A DNA stretch of 64,000 nucleotides, taken from Deltaproteobacteria bacterium (GTDB lineage: Bacteria; Desulfobacterota; Desulfuromonadia; Desulfuromonadales; BM103). Shown one piece after another: positions 51,498-60,797 of this stretch; position 1 is the first letter of the stretch; each line of letters begins with the position of its first letter. Where the stretch lies: contig VAUL01000001.1 in NCBI GenBank assembly GCA_005774545.1, forward strand, positions 124,001-188,000, given 5' to 3'. The notes under the pieces were generated by a model. That model saw nothing but the letters and a program-made list of their open reading frames with translations. It was not told where the DNA came from and searched no databases. The position numbers were made by a program, and so were the translations under genes.

Positions 51498-53189
51498 TTG
51501 CCTGCTTCGTTGCTCAGCCAGTCATTGCTCTTCGGTCTCGTCGGCGGCCTGGGACTGTTCCTGTTCGGCATGAAAATCATGTCGGAGGGGCTGCAGAAGC
51601 TTGCCGGCGAGCGTCTGCGGCGGCTTTTCGGTACGCTGACCGACCATCGGTTGCTGGCCGTGCTGGTCGGGGCGGGTGCAACCGCCCTGATCCAGTCGTC
51701 TACCACGACAACGGTCATGGTCGTCGGGTTTGTCAATGCCGGTCTGATGTCGCTGCTGCAAGCGATCGGTGTCGTCATCGGCGCGAATATCGGCACGACG
51801 GTTACGGCCCAATTGATCGCCTTCAATCTGGCGCATTACGCCTTGCCGGTCATCGGCGTCGGGGCGGCCCTCAAGCTGTTCGTGAGGACGCCGCGCTGGC
51901 AGCAGGCCGGTGAAGTCATCCTCGGTTTCGGCCTGCTGTTCCTGGGGTTGGGGTTGATGAAGGAGGCGTTTGACCCGGTCCGGGGGGATCACGACTTTCA
52001 GGCGATGTTTCTTCACGTCGGCGACAGCCCGTTGCTGGGGGTGGCGATCGGCGCCGTCACGACCATGCTGGTGCAGAGCAGCAGTGCCACCATCGGGTTG
52101 ACCATTGCGCTGGCCACCAGCGGCCTCCTGGGATTTGAGGCCAGCGTGGCCCTGATTCTCGGTGAAAATATCGGAACGACCGTGACGGCCAATATCGCCG
52201 CCCTCGGAACCAGTCTGGCGGCACGCCGTACGGCGTTGGCCCATTTCCTGTTCAATGCCATCGGCGTCTGCTGCATGTTGCTCTTCTTTCCGCTGTTCAT
52301 CTCCCTGGTGGCGGCCATTACGCCCGGTGATCCCGATTTCATCGTTCGCTCCGCGGAACAGCTGGATGCGTTCGGCGGGGCGATCGGTGACAAGCCTTAC
52401 ATAGCCAGACATATTGCCAATGCCCATACGCTGTTCAATATTCTCAATGCCCTGATGTTCATCCCCCTGATCGGTCACCTGGGCAGGCTGACCGCCGTAC
52501 TGATTCCCGGCGGGGGGCCGGCGCCCGAATTCCATCTGCGCCATCTCGACGCCAGGGTGTTGGACACGCCGCCGATCGCACTCGCCCAGGCTCGCTCCGA
52601 AACCATCCACATGGTGCGGGTCACGGGGGATGTCCTCCGGGAGACAGTAGGCCTGCTTCGCAACCAGAGTCCGGGACGGATCCAGCCCATTCTGAAGATG
52701 GAAGAGCATGTCGATCTGCTGCAGAGGGAAATTACGGATTTTCTGGTCGCGCTGTCACGGCAGTCGATTACCGCGGAGACGTCGATCGAAGTCGTGAACA
52801 TAATGCATGCGGTAAACGACCTGGAGCGGATTGGCGATCATTGTGTTCATCTCGCGCGACTCATGCAGCGCAAGGTCGATCAGAATGTCATTTTTTCCGA
52901 GGCGGCCCGTCGCGAGATCGACGAACTGACCGAGCTGACCCGGTCCTTTTTCGACATGACGGCGGCGGCGCTCGAAGCAGATCAGGGGATCGATCCGGAA
53001 CAGGCCGGGTCCCGGGAGGGCGCGATCGCCCGGATGGCGGAGACCCTGCGCAGCAATCATATCGGCAGGCTCAATACGGGTGAATGTTCGGTGGTCCCCG
53101 GTCTGCTATATATCGATATTCTGCACCATCTTGAGAAGATCGGCGAGCACACCTTGAAATTGGGTAGGGCTTTCGCCGCCGGTGCCTGA
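51498..53189 (+). CDS. Na+/phosphate cotransporter family protein with PhoU domain
   Basis: 563-residue membrane transporter of the NptA/YjbB type. Two inverted transport repeats each carry the QSS(S/T) signature: ALIQSSTTTTVMVVGF (about residue 55) and MLVQSSSATIGLTIAL (about 190), each followed by GxNIGTTVTA. Eight or more membrane segments run to about residue 345. The C-terminal PhoU-like helical domain (about 375-560) has two ExxxD-type metal motifs (NDLERIGDHCVHLAR and HHLEKIGEHTLKLG). Start: no ATG fits; TTG 51498 has AGGGGAG 7 bases upstream, and an earlier TTG at 51438 is less likely. Phosphate import or export direction cannot be told. Confidence 0.88.
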   Translation: MPASLLSQSLLFGLVGGLGLFLFGMKIMSEGLQKLAGERLRRLFGTLTDHRLLAVLVGAGATALIQSSTTTTVMVVGFVNAGLMSLLQAIGVVIGANIGTTVTAQLIAFNLAHYALPVIGVGAALKLFVRTPRWQQAGEVILGFGLLFLGLGLMKEAFDPVRGDHDFQAMFLHVGDSPLLGVAIGAVTTMLVQSSSATIGLTIALATSGLLGFEASVALILGENIGTTVTANIAALGTSLAARRTALAHFLFNAIGVCCMLLFFPLFISLVAAITPGDPDFIVRSAEQLDAFGGAIGDKPYIARHIANAHTLFNILNALMFIPLIGHLGRLTAVLIPGGGPAPEFHLRHLDARVLDTPPIALAQARSETIHMVRVTGDVLRETVGLLRNQSPGRIQPILKMEEHVDLLQREITDFLVALSRQSITAETSIEVVNIMHAVNDLERIGDHCVHLARLMQRKVDQNVIFSEAARREIDELTELTRSFFDMTAAALEADQGIDPEQAGSREGAIARMAETLRSNHIGRLNTGECSVVPGLLYIDILHHLEKIGEHTLKLGRAFAAGA

Positions 53190-53229
53190 ACCGGTTTCCT
53201 TGAACAGCGCATTTGCCTGCAACGACGGT

Positions 53230-53259
53230 TTGACAATGTTCCGCTGATTGGATTATCTT
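53230..53259 (+). promoter_or_regulatory. Possible sigma70-type promoter of the ior-paaK-liv locus
   Basis: TTGACA (53230-53235) is perfect; the best -10 is TATCTT (53254-53259) at 18 bases or GATTAT at 15. A small GC hairpin (CCCGCC/GGCGGG, 53266-53279) follows in the leader, about 50 bases before iorA. Confidence 0.4.
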
Positions 53260-53327
53260 TTTAATCCCGCCTCGGCGGGGCCTTCGTGCATAACGTACCG
53301 TTATTACTAACTTTTGAGGTGTAGTCG

Positions 53328-55109
53328 ATGTCCAGAGCTGTTCTCTCGGGCAATGAAGCCATTGCCCGTGGCGCTTATGAGGCCGGAGTCCTGGTTGCCA
53401 GTGCCTATCCTGGAACCCCATCTACCGAAATTCTGGAAAATATTGTTGGATACCCTGAAATCGATGCGTCCTGGGCACCCAACGAAAAGGTCGCCCTCGA
53501 GGTGGCCATTGGCGCGTCTTTCGGCGGCGGCCGCGCGATTGCCTGCATGAAGCATGTCGGCGTCAATGTCGCCGCCGACCCGCTTTTCACCCTGTCGTAT
53601 ACCGGAGTGCGCGGCGGCCTGGTGCTGGTGGCCGCCGACGACCCGGAGATGCACTCGTCGCAGAACGAGCAGGACAGCCGCAACTATGCCAAATTTGCCA
53701 AGGTGCCGATGCTCGAACCTGCCGACTCGCAGGAGTGCAAGGAGTTCACGCGCCTGGGTTTCGATCTCTCCGAGCAGTTCGATACGCCGGTGATGCTGCG
53801 CAGCTGCACGCGTATCTCTCACGGCAAGTCGATCGTCGAACTCGGTGAGCGTGTTTCCGGACTGCCGGCGCCGAAACTGACCAAGGATGCCCCGAAGCTG
53901 GTCATGCTCCCCGGCAATGCCCGGGTGCGTCACCCGCTGGTCGAGCAGCGGATCGTCGACCTCTCCGCCTATGGCGACGGGGCGGCCATCAACCGCAAGG
54001 AAATGCGTTCCACCAAGGTCGGGATCATCTGCGCTGGCGTGGTTTACCAGTACGTGCGCGAGGCACTGCCCGAAGCGTCGGTGCTCAAACTGGGGATGGT
54101 CTACCCCCTGCCGCACAACCTGATTCGTGAATTCGCCTCGCAAGTCGAGCAGCTCTTTGTGATCGAAGAGCTGGATCCCTTCATCGAGGAGCAGGTGAAG
54201 GCCATGGGGATCGCCGTGACCGGCAAGGCAATCGTGCCGCTGTGCGGCGAACTGTCGCCGGGGCGGATTCGTGCCGCCTTTGCCAAAGTCGGTCTGGCAG
54301 AGGCTCCGGCGGCAGCAGACAGCATCACCGAGCCGCTGCCGCCGCGCCCGCCGAACATGTGCCCGGGGTGTCCGCATCGCGGCCTGTTCTACACACTTAA
54401 CCGGCTGAATGCCTACGTGACCGGCGACATCGGCTGCTACACCCTCGGCTTCATGCCGCCGCTCAATGCCATGGACACCTGTGTATGCATGGGGGCGTCG
54501 GTCAGCAATGCGTCCGGCATCGTGCGGGTACTGTCACCCGAGGAGCAGCGGCGCGTGGTCGGGGTGATCGGCGATTCGACCTTCCTGCACACCGGGGTCA
54601 ACTCGCTGATGGAGATGGCCTACAACCGGGTGCCGGCAACCATCGTCATTCTCGATAACCGCATCACCGCCATGACCGGGCGGCAGGAGAACCCGACATC
54701 AGGTTATACCCTGAAAGGGGTTCCGGCCCCGGAGGTCGATCTGGCCGAGCTGTGCCGGGTACTCGGCATCGAGCATGTGCGGTTGATCGATCCCAACAAT
54801 CTGGCTGAAACCCGCAGGGTTCTGGAAGAGGAGATGGCCCGTCCCGCGCCGTCGGTGGTGATTACCAGGCGGCCGTGCTGCCTGATCAAGGATGCCACCC
54901 GTTTCAGTCCCGGCCCGCCGCTGTGCATCGAACCGGACAAGTGCACCGGCTGCAAGGCCTGTCTGCGCCTGGGATGTCCGGCCATCGAATGGCTGCCGTC
55001 ATCCGACGGGAAGAAAGGCAAGGCGAGGATTGATTCGCTGCTTTGCAACGGCTGTACCGTCTGCCAGCAACTGTGCAAATTCGACGCAATCATCCATCAA
55101 CAGGGTTGA
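53328..55109 (+). CDS. iorA: Indolepyruvate:ferredoxin oxidoreductase, alpha subunit
   Basis: Thiamine-diphosphate subunit that oxidatively decarboxylates aryl-pyruvates to aryl-acetyl-CoA with ferredoxin. The 593-residue product has the start SGNEAIARGAYEAGV, AYPGTPSTEI, KHVGVNVAADPLF, GGLVLVAADDPEMHSSQNEQ, NMCPGCPHRG, and the ThDP motif GDSTFLHTGVNSLMEMAYNR with NRITAMTGRQENP. Two C-terminal 4Fe-4S clusters are present (CTGCKACLRLGCP and CNGCTVCQQLC), fewer cysteines in the second than a full ferredoxin pair. GAGGTG precedes the ATG. iorB begins 4 bases after its stop. Confidence 0.95.
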   Translation: MSRAVLSGNEAIARGAYEAGVLVASAYPGTPSTEILENIVGYPEIDASWAPNEKVALEVAIGASFGGGRAIACMKHVGVNVAADPLFTLSYTGVRGGLVLVAADDPEMHSSQNEQDSRNYAKFAKVPMLEPADSQECKEFTRLGFDLSEQFDTPVMLRSCTRISHGKSIVELGERVSGLPAPKLTKDAPKLVMLPGNARVRHPLVEQRIVDLSAYGDGAAINRKEMRSTKVGIICAGVVYQYVREALPEASVLKLGMVYPLPHNLIREFASQVEQLFVIEELDPFIEEQVKAMGIAVTGKAIVPLCGELSPGRIRAAFAKVGLAEAPAAADSITEPLPPRPPNMCPGCPHRGLFYTLNRLNAYVTGDIGCYTLGFMPPLNAMDTCVCMGASVSNASGIVRVLSPEEQRRVVGVIGDSTFLHTGVNSLMEMAYNRVPATIVILDNRITAMTGRQENPTSGYTLKGVPAPEVDLAELCRVLGIEHVRLIDPNNLAETRRVLEEEMARPAPSVVITRRPCCLIKDATRFSPGPPLCIEPDKCTGCKACLRLGCPAIEWLPSSDGKKGKARIDSLLCNGCTVCQQLCKFDAIIHQQG

Positions 55110-55113
55110 GAAT

Positions 55114-55692
55114 ATGAACGACAAGATCACCAACATTCTGCTGGTCGGTGTCGGCGGGCAAGGGATCCTGCTGGCCTCGGAGATCCTTGCCGAAGCCTTC
55201 ATGCTGGCCGGCCTCGATGTGAAGAAGAGCGAGATTCACGGCATGTCGCAGCGCGGCGGCAGTGTCGTCTCCCATGTGCGCTTCGGCCGGGAGGTCAGTT
55301 CGCCGACCGTGCCGGAAGGGGAGGGGGACATCCTCTTCGGTTTCGAGCTCTTGGAGGCCTACCGTTCTCTCCCGCTGCTGCGCCCCGGCGCCGAGGTCGT
55401 CGTCAACGACTACCGCATCGCGCCGCCATCGGTGCTTCTCGGGCAGGCGGCCTACCCGGACGACATCCCCGCGCGCATCCGGGCCCGCTTCCCGGATTTC
55501 CTTCTGGTCGATGGCTTGCACCTCGCGCAGCAGGCCGGGGATGTGCGCGCAGCCAATACGGTCCTGCTCGGCGCGGTTTCGAAGCGTCTGCCGATCGATG
55601 TGGCGGTCTGGCAGCAGGCTCTGGAGAAAATGGTGCCGAAGAAAGCCCTGGAGGTGAATCACAAGGCCTTTGCCATGGGGCGGGCACTTTGA
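55114..55692 (+). CDS. iorB: Indolepyruvate:ferredoxin oxidoreductase, beta subunit
   Basis: 192-residue gamma/beta-type subunit that completes the oxidoreductase and takes part in CoA-dependent catalysis. Signatures: [40 protein letters not shown] and [19 protein letters not shown]. The start ATG 55114 lies 4 bases after the iorA stop; the frame is open earlier only as a shadow of iorA. In this locus the enzyme is expected to make phenylacetyl-CoA, hydroxyphenylacetyl-CoA or indoleacetyl-CoA from the transaminated aromatic amino acids, or to run reductively for their synthesis. Confidence 0.94.
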   Translation: MNDKITNILLVGVGGQGILLASEILAEAFMLAGLDVKKSEIHGMSQRGGSVVSHVRFGREVSSPTVPEGEGDILFGFELLEAYRSLPLLRPGAEVVVNDYRIAPPSVLLGQAAYPDDIPARIRARFPDFLLVDGLHLAQQAGDVRAANTVLLGAVSKRLPIDVAVWQQALEKMVPKKALEVNHKAFAMGRAL

Positions 55693-55705
55693 AGGGGAGG
55701 ACCGC

Positions 55706-57013
55706 ATGACGGCCTACTTCCACGAAGAATTCGAAACCATGCCGCGCGCGGCGCTGGAGGCTCTGCAGCTCAAACGCCTGCAGAACACGGTGACACGCGT
55801 CTATGAAAAGGTCCCGTTCTACCGGGAATCGCTCAGTAAAGCCGGCATTCGTCCCGAGCAGATCCGCAGTCTCGACGATCTGCGCCGCCTGCCGTTCACC
55901 GTCAAGCAGGATATGCGCGACGCGTATCCTTATAATCTCTTTGCCGCGCCAATGGACGACATCGTGCGCATTCACGCGTCCAGCGGCACCACCGGCAAGC
56001 CGACGGTCGTCGGCTACACCCGCAAGGATATCGATATCTGGGCGGATCTGATGGCCCGGACCTTCGTCGCTACCGGCGTGCACAAGGGCGATATCATCCA
56101 CAACGCCTACGGCTACGGGTTGTTCACCGGCGGTCTTGGTGCACATTACGGAGCTGAACGGCTCGGTGCTTCGGTCATCCCGATCTCGGGGGGCAACACC
56201 GCCCGGCAGTTGCTGATCATGCAGGATTTCGGCTCAACCGTGCTGACTTGCACCCCCTCCTATTCGCTGTACATGGCCGAGGAAGCGCGCGAAGCCGGCA
56301 TCGATTTCCGCGATCTGAAGCTGCGCGTCGGCATCTTCGGCGCGGAACCGTGGTCGGAGGACATGCGCAGGGATATCGAGGCCAAGCTAAACCTCCATGC
56401 CCTCGACATCTACGGGCTCTCCGAGATCATGGGCCCCGGCGTCGCGATCGAGTGCATCGAGGCAAAGAACGGCCTGCACATCTGGGAGGACCATTTCCTG
56501 GCGGAAATCATTGACCCGGAAAGCGGCGAGGTGCTCCCGGACGGCGCCACCGGTGAACTGGTGATCACCACCATCACCAAAGAGGGGATTCCGCTGCTGC
56601 GCTACCGGACCCGCGACATCACCAGCCTCAACCGGGAAACATGCGTCTGCGGACGGACCCATGCGCGCCTGGCCCGCATGAGCGGCCGCAGCGACGATAT
56701 GCTGATCATCCGCGGCGTCAACGTCTTCCCGTCGCAGATCGAGTCGATCCTGATGCGCATCGAGGGGGTCGAGCCGCACTACCTGCTGGTGGTTGACCGG
56801 CACGACAACCTCGACACCCTCGAGGTCCAGGTCGAGGTCAATGAAACCCTTTTCTCCGACGAGGTCAAAGTGCTGCAGGCCCTGGCCCTGCGCATCGAGA
56901 AGGAGATCAAGGATTTTCTCGGCGTCACCAGCAAGGTGCGCCTGGTGGAGCCGAAAACCATTGCCCGCAGCGAAGGGAAGGCCAAGCGCGTCATCGACAA
57001 TCGCAGGAAATAG
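55706..57013 (+). CDS. paaK: Phenylacetate-CoA ligase
   Basis: ATP-dependent activation of phenylacetate or related arylacetates to the CoA thioester (AMP-forming). The 435-residue product has the PaaK start [20 protein letters not shown], the P-loop-like [17 protein letters not shown] at about residue 91, [23 protein letters not shown], and the C-terminal [20 protein letters not shown] and [23 protein letters not shown] decides ATG 55706 over 55670. It is between iorB (13 bases) and the ACT protein (14 bases), i.e. in the same operon. A second homologue starts at 63269. Confidence 0.94.
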   Translation: MTAYFHEEFETMPRAALEALQLKRLQNTVTRVYEKVPFYRESLSKAGIRPEQIRSLDDLRRLPFTVKQDMRDAYPYNLFAAPMDDIVRIHASSGTTGKPTVVGYTRKDIDIWADLMARTFVATGVHKGDIIHNAYGYGLFTGGLGAHYGAERLGASVIPISGGNTARQLLIMQDFGSTVLTCTPSYSLYMAEEAREAGIDFRDLKLRVGIFGAEPWSEDMRRDIEAKLNLHALDIYGLSEIMGPGVAIECIEAKNGLHIWEDHFLAEIIDPESGEVLPDGATGELVITTITKEGIPLLRYRTRDITSLNRETCVCGRTHARLARMSGRSDDMLIIRGVNVFPSQIESILMRIEGVEPHYLLVVDRHDNLDTLEVQVEVNETLFSDEVKVLQALALRIEKEIKDFLGVTSKVRLVEPKTIARSEGKAKRVIDNRRK

Positions 57014-57027
57014 ATCGGGAGGGTGCC

Positions 57028-57459
57028 ATGCAGCTTGAGCAGATTTCCATTTTCATTGAAAACAAGTCCGGTCGGCTGGCCGAGGTGACCCGCGTTCTGG
57101 GGAGCAAAGGGATCAACATCCGTGCCTTGTCGCTGGCCGATACCTCCGATTTCGGTATCCTCCGGCTGATCGTCGATCAGATCGATCTGGCCAAGACCGC
57201 GCTCAAGGAGCAGGGGTTCACGGTCAGCAAGACCAACGTGGTCGCGGTCGAGGTTCCCGATCAGCCCGGCGGTCTGGCGGGAATTCTCGATATTCTCGAC
57301 AAGTCGCAGGTCAACGTCGAATACATGTATGCCTTCGTCGAGCGCTGTGGCGGTAATGCGGTGATCATCTTCCGCTTCGATGATGCCGATGCGGCGATCC
57401 GCGTCCTCACTGAAAACGGTGTCAAGATTATGGAAGGGGAGCGCCTCTACCGGATGTAG
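57028..57459 (+). CDS. Tandem ACT-domain protein
   Basis: 143-residue protein made of two ACT domains (about 3-70: [20 protein letters not shown], and about 71-142: [20 protein letters not shown]). ACT domains bind amino acids; stand-alone pairs of this type are regularly found next to paaK and iorAB in Geobacter-like genomes. It is probably an amino-acid sensor that controls the ligase, oxidoreductase or transporter, but no partner is proven. GGGAGG precedes the ATG. Residues at the ligand site ([16 protein letters not shown]) are intact in both domains. Confidence 0.88.
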   Translation: MQLEQISIFIENKSGRLAEVTRVLGSKGINIRALSLADTSDFGILRLIVDQIDLAKTALKEQGFTVSKTNVVAVEVPDQPGGLAGILDILDKSQVNVEYMYAFVERCGGNAVIIFRFDDADAAIRVLTENGVKIMEGERLYRM

Positions 57460-57508
57460 GCGTGCCCATGACGGCAATGGTAGCTTCGAACTCGCGGGAG
57501 GAATGATC

Positions 57509-58645
57509 ATGCGAAAACTGGCGATGGTATGGATGGTACTCTGTCTCGTGCTGAGTGCCGGCACGGTCCTGGCCGAGCCGTTGCGCATCGGCGCGCTTTT
57601 CTCTATTACCGGCCCGGCGGCTTTCCTCGGTGAACCGGAAAAGAACACACTGGAAATGCTGGTCAAGGAGATCAATGCCAAGGGTGGTGTCAAAGGCCAG
57701 CCGGTCGAGGCCGTGATCTACGACACCACCGGTGATCCGACCAAGGCAGTGCAACTGGCGACCAAGCTGATCAAGGACGACAAGGTTGTCGCCATCATCG
57801 GGCCGAGCACCACCGGTGAAACGATGGCGGTCAAACCGATCACTGAAAAGGAGCAGATTCCTCTGATCTCCTGTGCGGCCGGCATCAAGATCACCGACCC
57901 GGTCAACCCCTGGACGTTCAAGACGCCGGCCAATGACCATATTGCCGGGGAGAAGATTCTCAACTATGCGGTCGGCAAGGGCCAGAAGAAGTTCGCTCTA
58001 CTTACGGTCTCCGACGGTTTCGGTTCGTCGGGCCGCGAACAGCTCAAGGGGCTGCTCGCCAAAAAGGGGCTGGAACTGGTGGCTGATGAGACTTTCGGCC
58101 CCAAGGATACCGATATGACTGCGCAGTTGACCAAGATCCGCGCGGCCGGCCCCGATGCCATCATCTGCTGGGGAACCAACCCCGGCCCGGCCGTGGTGAC
58201 GCGCAACGTCAAGCAGCTCGGCATCAAAATCCCCTTGTACATGAGTCACGGGGTAGCTTCGAAGAAGTACATCGAACTGGCCACCCCCGAGGCCGCCGAG
58301 GGGGTCATGCTCCCCGCCGGCAAGCTGACGGTATTCGACAAGATCAAGGAAAGCGACCCGCAGGCGCGGCTGCTCAAGGAGTACGATGCGGCCTATCGCA
58401 AGACCTTCGGCGTGGAAGCCTCGACCTTTGGCGGTTATGCCTACGACGCCCTGCAGCTGATCGTCGCTGCAGTCCAGAAAAACGGCGCTTCTTCCGACCA
58501 GATCCGCAGCGGTCTTGAGCAGACCAGCAAAGTGGTTGGAGTATCCGGGGTCTTCACCATGTCTGCGGGCGACCACAATGGCCTTGATCTCTCGGCATTC
58601 GAGATGGTTCGCATCACGGCCGGCGACTGGGCGATCATTCAGTAA
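57509..58645 (+). CDS. Branched-chain/aromatic amino-acid ABC transporter, periplasmic binding protein (1)
   Basis: 378-residue type I periplasmic binding protein (LivJ/LivK/UrtA class). It has a signal peptide (MRKLAMVWMVLCLVLSAGTV, cleavage near LAEP) and family start RIGALFSITGPAAFLGEPEK, then NTLEMLVKEINAKGGVKGQP, AIIGPSTTGETMAVKPITEK and ICWGTNPGPAVVTRNVKQLG. GGGAGG is 7 bases before ATG 57509, favouring it over 57503. It is a duplicate of the following gene. In this setting next to iorAB and paaK the ligand is more likely an aromatic or arylacetic compound than leucine; this is inference. Confidence 0.9.
   Translation: MRKLAMVWMVLCLVLSAGTVLAEPLRIGALFSITGPAAFLGEPEKNTLEMLVKEINAKGGVKGQPVEAVIYDTTGDPTKAVQLATKLIKDDKVVAIIGPSTTGETMAVKPITEKEQIPLISCAAGIKITDPVNPWTFKTPANDHIAGEKILNYAVGKGQKKFALLTVSDGFGSSGREQLKGLLAKKGLELVADETFGPKDTDMTAQLTKIRAAGPDAIICWGTNPGPAVVTRNVKQLGIKIPLYMSHGVASKKYIELATPEAAEGVMLPAGKLTVFDKIKESDPQARLLKEYDAAYRKTFGVEASTFGGYAYDALQLIVAAVQKNGASSDQIRSGLEQTSKVVGVSGVFTMSAGDHNGLDLSAFEMVRITAGDWAIIQ
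57737..57924 (+). repeat. 188-bp near-identical segment shared by the two livK-like genes (copy 1)
   Basis: Compared by eye with 58907-59094, this stretch shows 12 mismatches in 188 bases, most of them at third codon positions, far more similar than the flanking parts of the two genes. It indicates recent duplication or gene conversion. Confidence 0.8.
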
Positions 58646-58669
58646 ATTTCGAACTTTCAGGAGGATTTT

Positions 58670-59812
58670 ATGAAGATCCGATCTGTTTCGTATATTGCCG
58701 TGCTGCTGGCCCTGCTGTTTTTTGCCGGGGTATCGTCTGCCGCCGAGTCGATCAGAATCGGTGCACTCTTTTCCGTGACAGGCCCGCCCTCGTTCCTCGG
58801 CGAACCGGAGCGCAATACTGCGCAGATGGTCGTCGACGAAATCAACAAAGCCGGCGGGATCAAGGGGCGGCCCCTCGAACTGGTGGTTTACGATACCTCC
58901 GGAGACCCGACCAAGGCAGTGCAGTTGGCGACCAAGCTGATCAAGGACGACAAGGTCGTCGCCATCATCGGGCCGAGCACCACCGGCGAAACGATGGCGG
59001 TCAAACCGGTGACCGAAAAGGAACAGATTCCTCTGATCTCTTGTGCCGCCGGCAGCAAGATCACCGATCCGGTCAACCCCTGGACGTTCAAGACCGCGCA
59101 GAACGACACCCTGGCCGTCGCCCGCATCTTCGAATATCTTCAGAAGCGCAAGCTGGATAAAGTCGCCATTCTGAGCGTTTCCGACGGGTTCGGCGCATCG
59201 GGCCGCGAGCAGCTCAAAGGGCAGGCCTCCAAATATGGCATTACGCTGGTGGTCGATGACACCTTCGGGCCGAAGGATACCGACATGACCGCCCAGTTGA
59301 CCAAGATTCGCGGCAGCGAAGCGCAGGCCATCATCTGCTGGGGCACCAATCCCGGGCCGGCAGTGGTGGCGAAGAATGTTCGCCAACTGGGCATCAAGCT
59401 GCCGCTGTTCATGAGTCACGGCGTTTCATCGAAAAAGTTCATCGAACTGGCCGGTGAAGCGGCTGAAGGGATCATTCTCCCTTCCGGGAGGGTGATCGTC
59501 GCCGACCTTCTGCCGGCCAGCGACGCGCAGAAGAAGTCGCTGATGGCTTACGTGCAGAATTACAAGCACCACTACAATGTGGAGGGTGATCATTTCGGCG
59601 GGCATGCCTGGGATGCGGTCATGCTGCTGAAGAAGGCCCTCGAGCAAGGGGCCGACACCCCTGCGTCGATCCGCGACCAGTTGGAGAAGATTTCCGGCTT
59701 TGCCGGTATCGGCGGGGTGTTCGGTTTTTCTCCGACCGACCATGCCGGTCTGACCAAGGATGCCTTCGTCCTTGTCGAAATCAAGAACAGGGACTGGGTA
59801 TTGGTCGACTGA
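58670..59812 (+). CDS. Branched-chain/aromatic amino-acid ABC transporter, periplasmic binding protein (2)
   Basis: 380-residue paralogue of the preceding binding protein, with its own signal peptide (MKIRSVSYIAVLLALLFFAG, cleavage near SSAAES). It shares RIGALFSVTGPPSFLGEPER, AIIGPSTTGETMAVKPVTEK, SDGFGASGREQLKGQ and ICWGTNPGPAVVAKNVRQLG with copy 1. N- and C-terminal parts differ, so ligand specificity may have diverged. GGAGG precedes the ATG by 7 bases. A hairpin without T-run follows the gene and may stabilise its transcript relative to the membrane genes. Confidence 0.9.
   Translation: MKIRSVSYIAVLLALLFFAGVSSAAESIRIGALFSVTGPPSFLGEPERNTAQMVVDEINKAGGIKGRPLELVVYDTSGDPTKAVQLATKLIKDDKVVAIIGPSTTGETMAVKPVTEKEQIPLISCAAGSKITDPVNPWTFKTAQNDTLAVARIFEYLQKRKLDKVAILSVSDGFGASGREQLKGQASKYGITLVVDDTFGPKDTDMTAQLTKIRGSEAQAIICWGTNPGPAVVAKNVRQLGIKLPLFMSHGVSSKKFIELAGEAAEGIILPSGRVIVADLLPASDAQKKSLMAYVQNYKHHYNVEGDHFGGHAWDAVMLLKKALEQGADTPASIRDQLEKISGFAGIGGVFGFSPTDHAGLTKDAFVLVEIKNRDWVLVD
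58907..59094 (+). repeat. 188-bp near-identical segment shared by the two livK-like genes (copy 2)
   Basis: Partner of the segment at 57737-57924 (12 mismatches in 188 bases by eye). Both code for the ligand-site half from PTKAVQLATKLIKDDK to NPWTFK. Confidence 0.8.
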
Positions 59813-59853
59813 TAGCCGGTCCCCTTACAAACATCAACTGATTCTGTTCCGTC

Positions 59854-59880
59854 AGCGCAGGCGGATTCTTCGCCTGCGCT
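59854..59880 (+). other. Intercistronic hairpin between livK2 and livH
   Basis: Perfect 10-bp stem AGCGCAGGCG (59854-59863) and CGCCTGCGCT (59871-59880), 7-base loop, no T-run. It is in the 95-base gap between the binding-protein and permease genes, where stem-loops often stabilise the upstream message so that binding protein is made in excess. Confidence 0.6.
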
Positions 59881-59907
59881 GCACCTTTGCCAGCGGCTCC
59901 GGACTTT

Positions 59908-60792
59908 ATGGATTTTTCACAGCAGATTTCGCAATACATCCTTTCAGGTCTCGCCACCGGTGCCATTTATGCGCTGATCGGGCTCGGTTTCGCCATCATC
60001 TACAATTCCACCGGGATCATCAATTTTGCCCAGGGGGAGTTCGTCATGCTGGGCGGGATGTTCGGCGTCTACTTCCATACGGTCCACAACTTCAACCTGG
60101 CAGTTGCTCTGTTACTGGCGATCCTCTTTGCCGCGGTGTCGGGGGTTCTCTTTGAGCGCCTGGCCATCCGCCCTCTGCGTAGAGCGACTCCGCTGGGGTT
60201 GGTAATCATCACTATCGGCGGCAGCATTCTAGTGCGCGGTCTTGCCATGCTGGTGTGGGGCAAGGATACCCATGCGCTGCCGACTTTCTCCGGCGATGAA
60301 CCGCTTTCGCTGGCCGGCGCGACCTTGCTGCCGCAGCACATGTGGATCTTTGCCCTGACCGTACTGCTGATCGTTCTCAGCAAGCTGTTTTTCCAGTTCA
60401 CCATTACCGGCAAGGCGCTGCGCGCCTGCGCCGTGAACCAGAGGGCGGCTGGTTTGGTTGGCATCGACGTGCGGCGCATGGTCATGTTCTCCTTCCTCCT
60501 GGCCTCCGGGATGGGAGCGCTGGCCGGCATTATCATCGCCCCCCTCACCATGACCTCTTACGATGTCGGCATCATGCTCGGGCTCAAGGGCTTCTGTGCC
60601 GCGATCATCGGCGGCATGAGCAATGGTCTGGGTACGGTGCTTGGCGGCCTGATCCTCGGCGTGCTGGAGGCACTTGGTGCCGGCCTGATCTCGTCCGGCT
60701 ACAAGGACGCGGTGACCTTTATCATCCTGTTGCTGATTCTGTTCCTGCGCCCGCAGGGGCTGTTCAGCCGCGGGGAAAGCGAGCGGGTCTAG
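59908..60792 (+). CDS. livH: Branched-chain amino-acid-type ABC permease LivH
   Basis: 294-residue inner-membrane permease with about eight hydrophobic segments. It starts MDFSQQISQYILSGLATGAI, then IYALIGLGFAIIYNSTGIIN and FAQGEFVMLGGM, the conserved LivH entry. GKALRACAVNQRAAGLVGID is the cytoplasmic coupling loop, and GLKGFCAAIIGGMSNGLG follows. ATG 59908 is chosen over 59887 because the family start follows it, although no strong ribosome site is visible. livM begins 5 bases after its stop. Confidence 0.93.
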   Translation: MDFSQQISQYILSGLATGAIYALIGLGFAIIYNSTGIINFAQGEFVMLGGMFGVYFHTVHNFNLAVALLLAILFAAVSGVLFERLAIRPLRRATPLGLVIITIGGSILVRGLAMLVWGKDTHALPTFSGDEPLSLAGATLLPQHMWIFALTVLLIVLSKLFFQFTITGKALRACAVNQRAAGLVGIDVRRMVMFSFLLASGMGALAGIIIAPLTMTSYDVGIMLGLKGFCAAIIGGMSNGLGTVLGGLILGVLEALGAGLISSGYKDAVTFIILLLILFLRPQGLFSRGESERV

Positions 60793-60797
60793 GCCAG

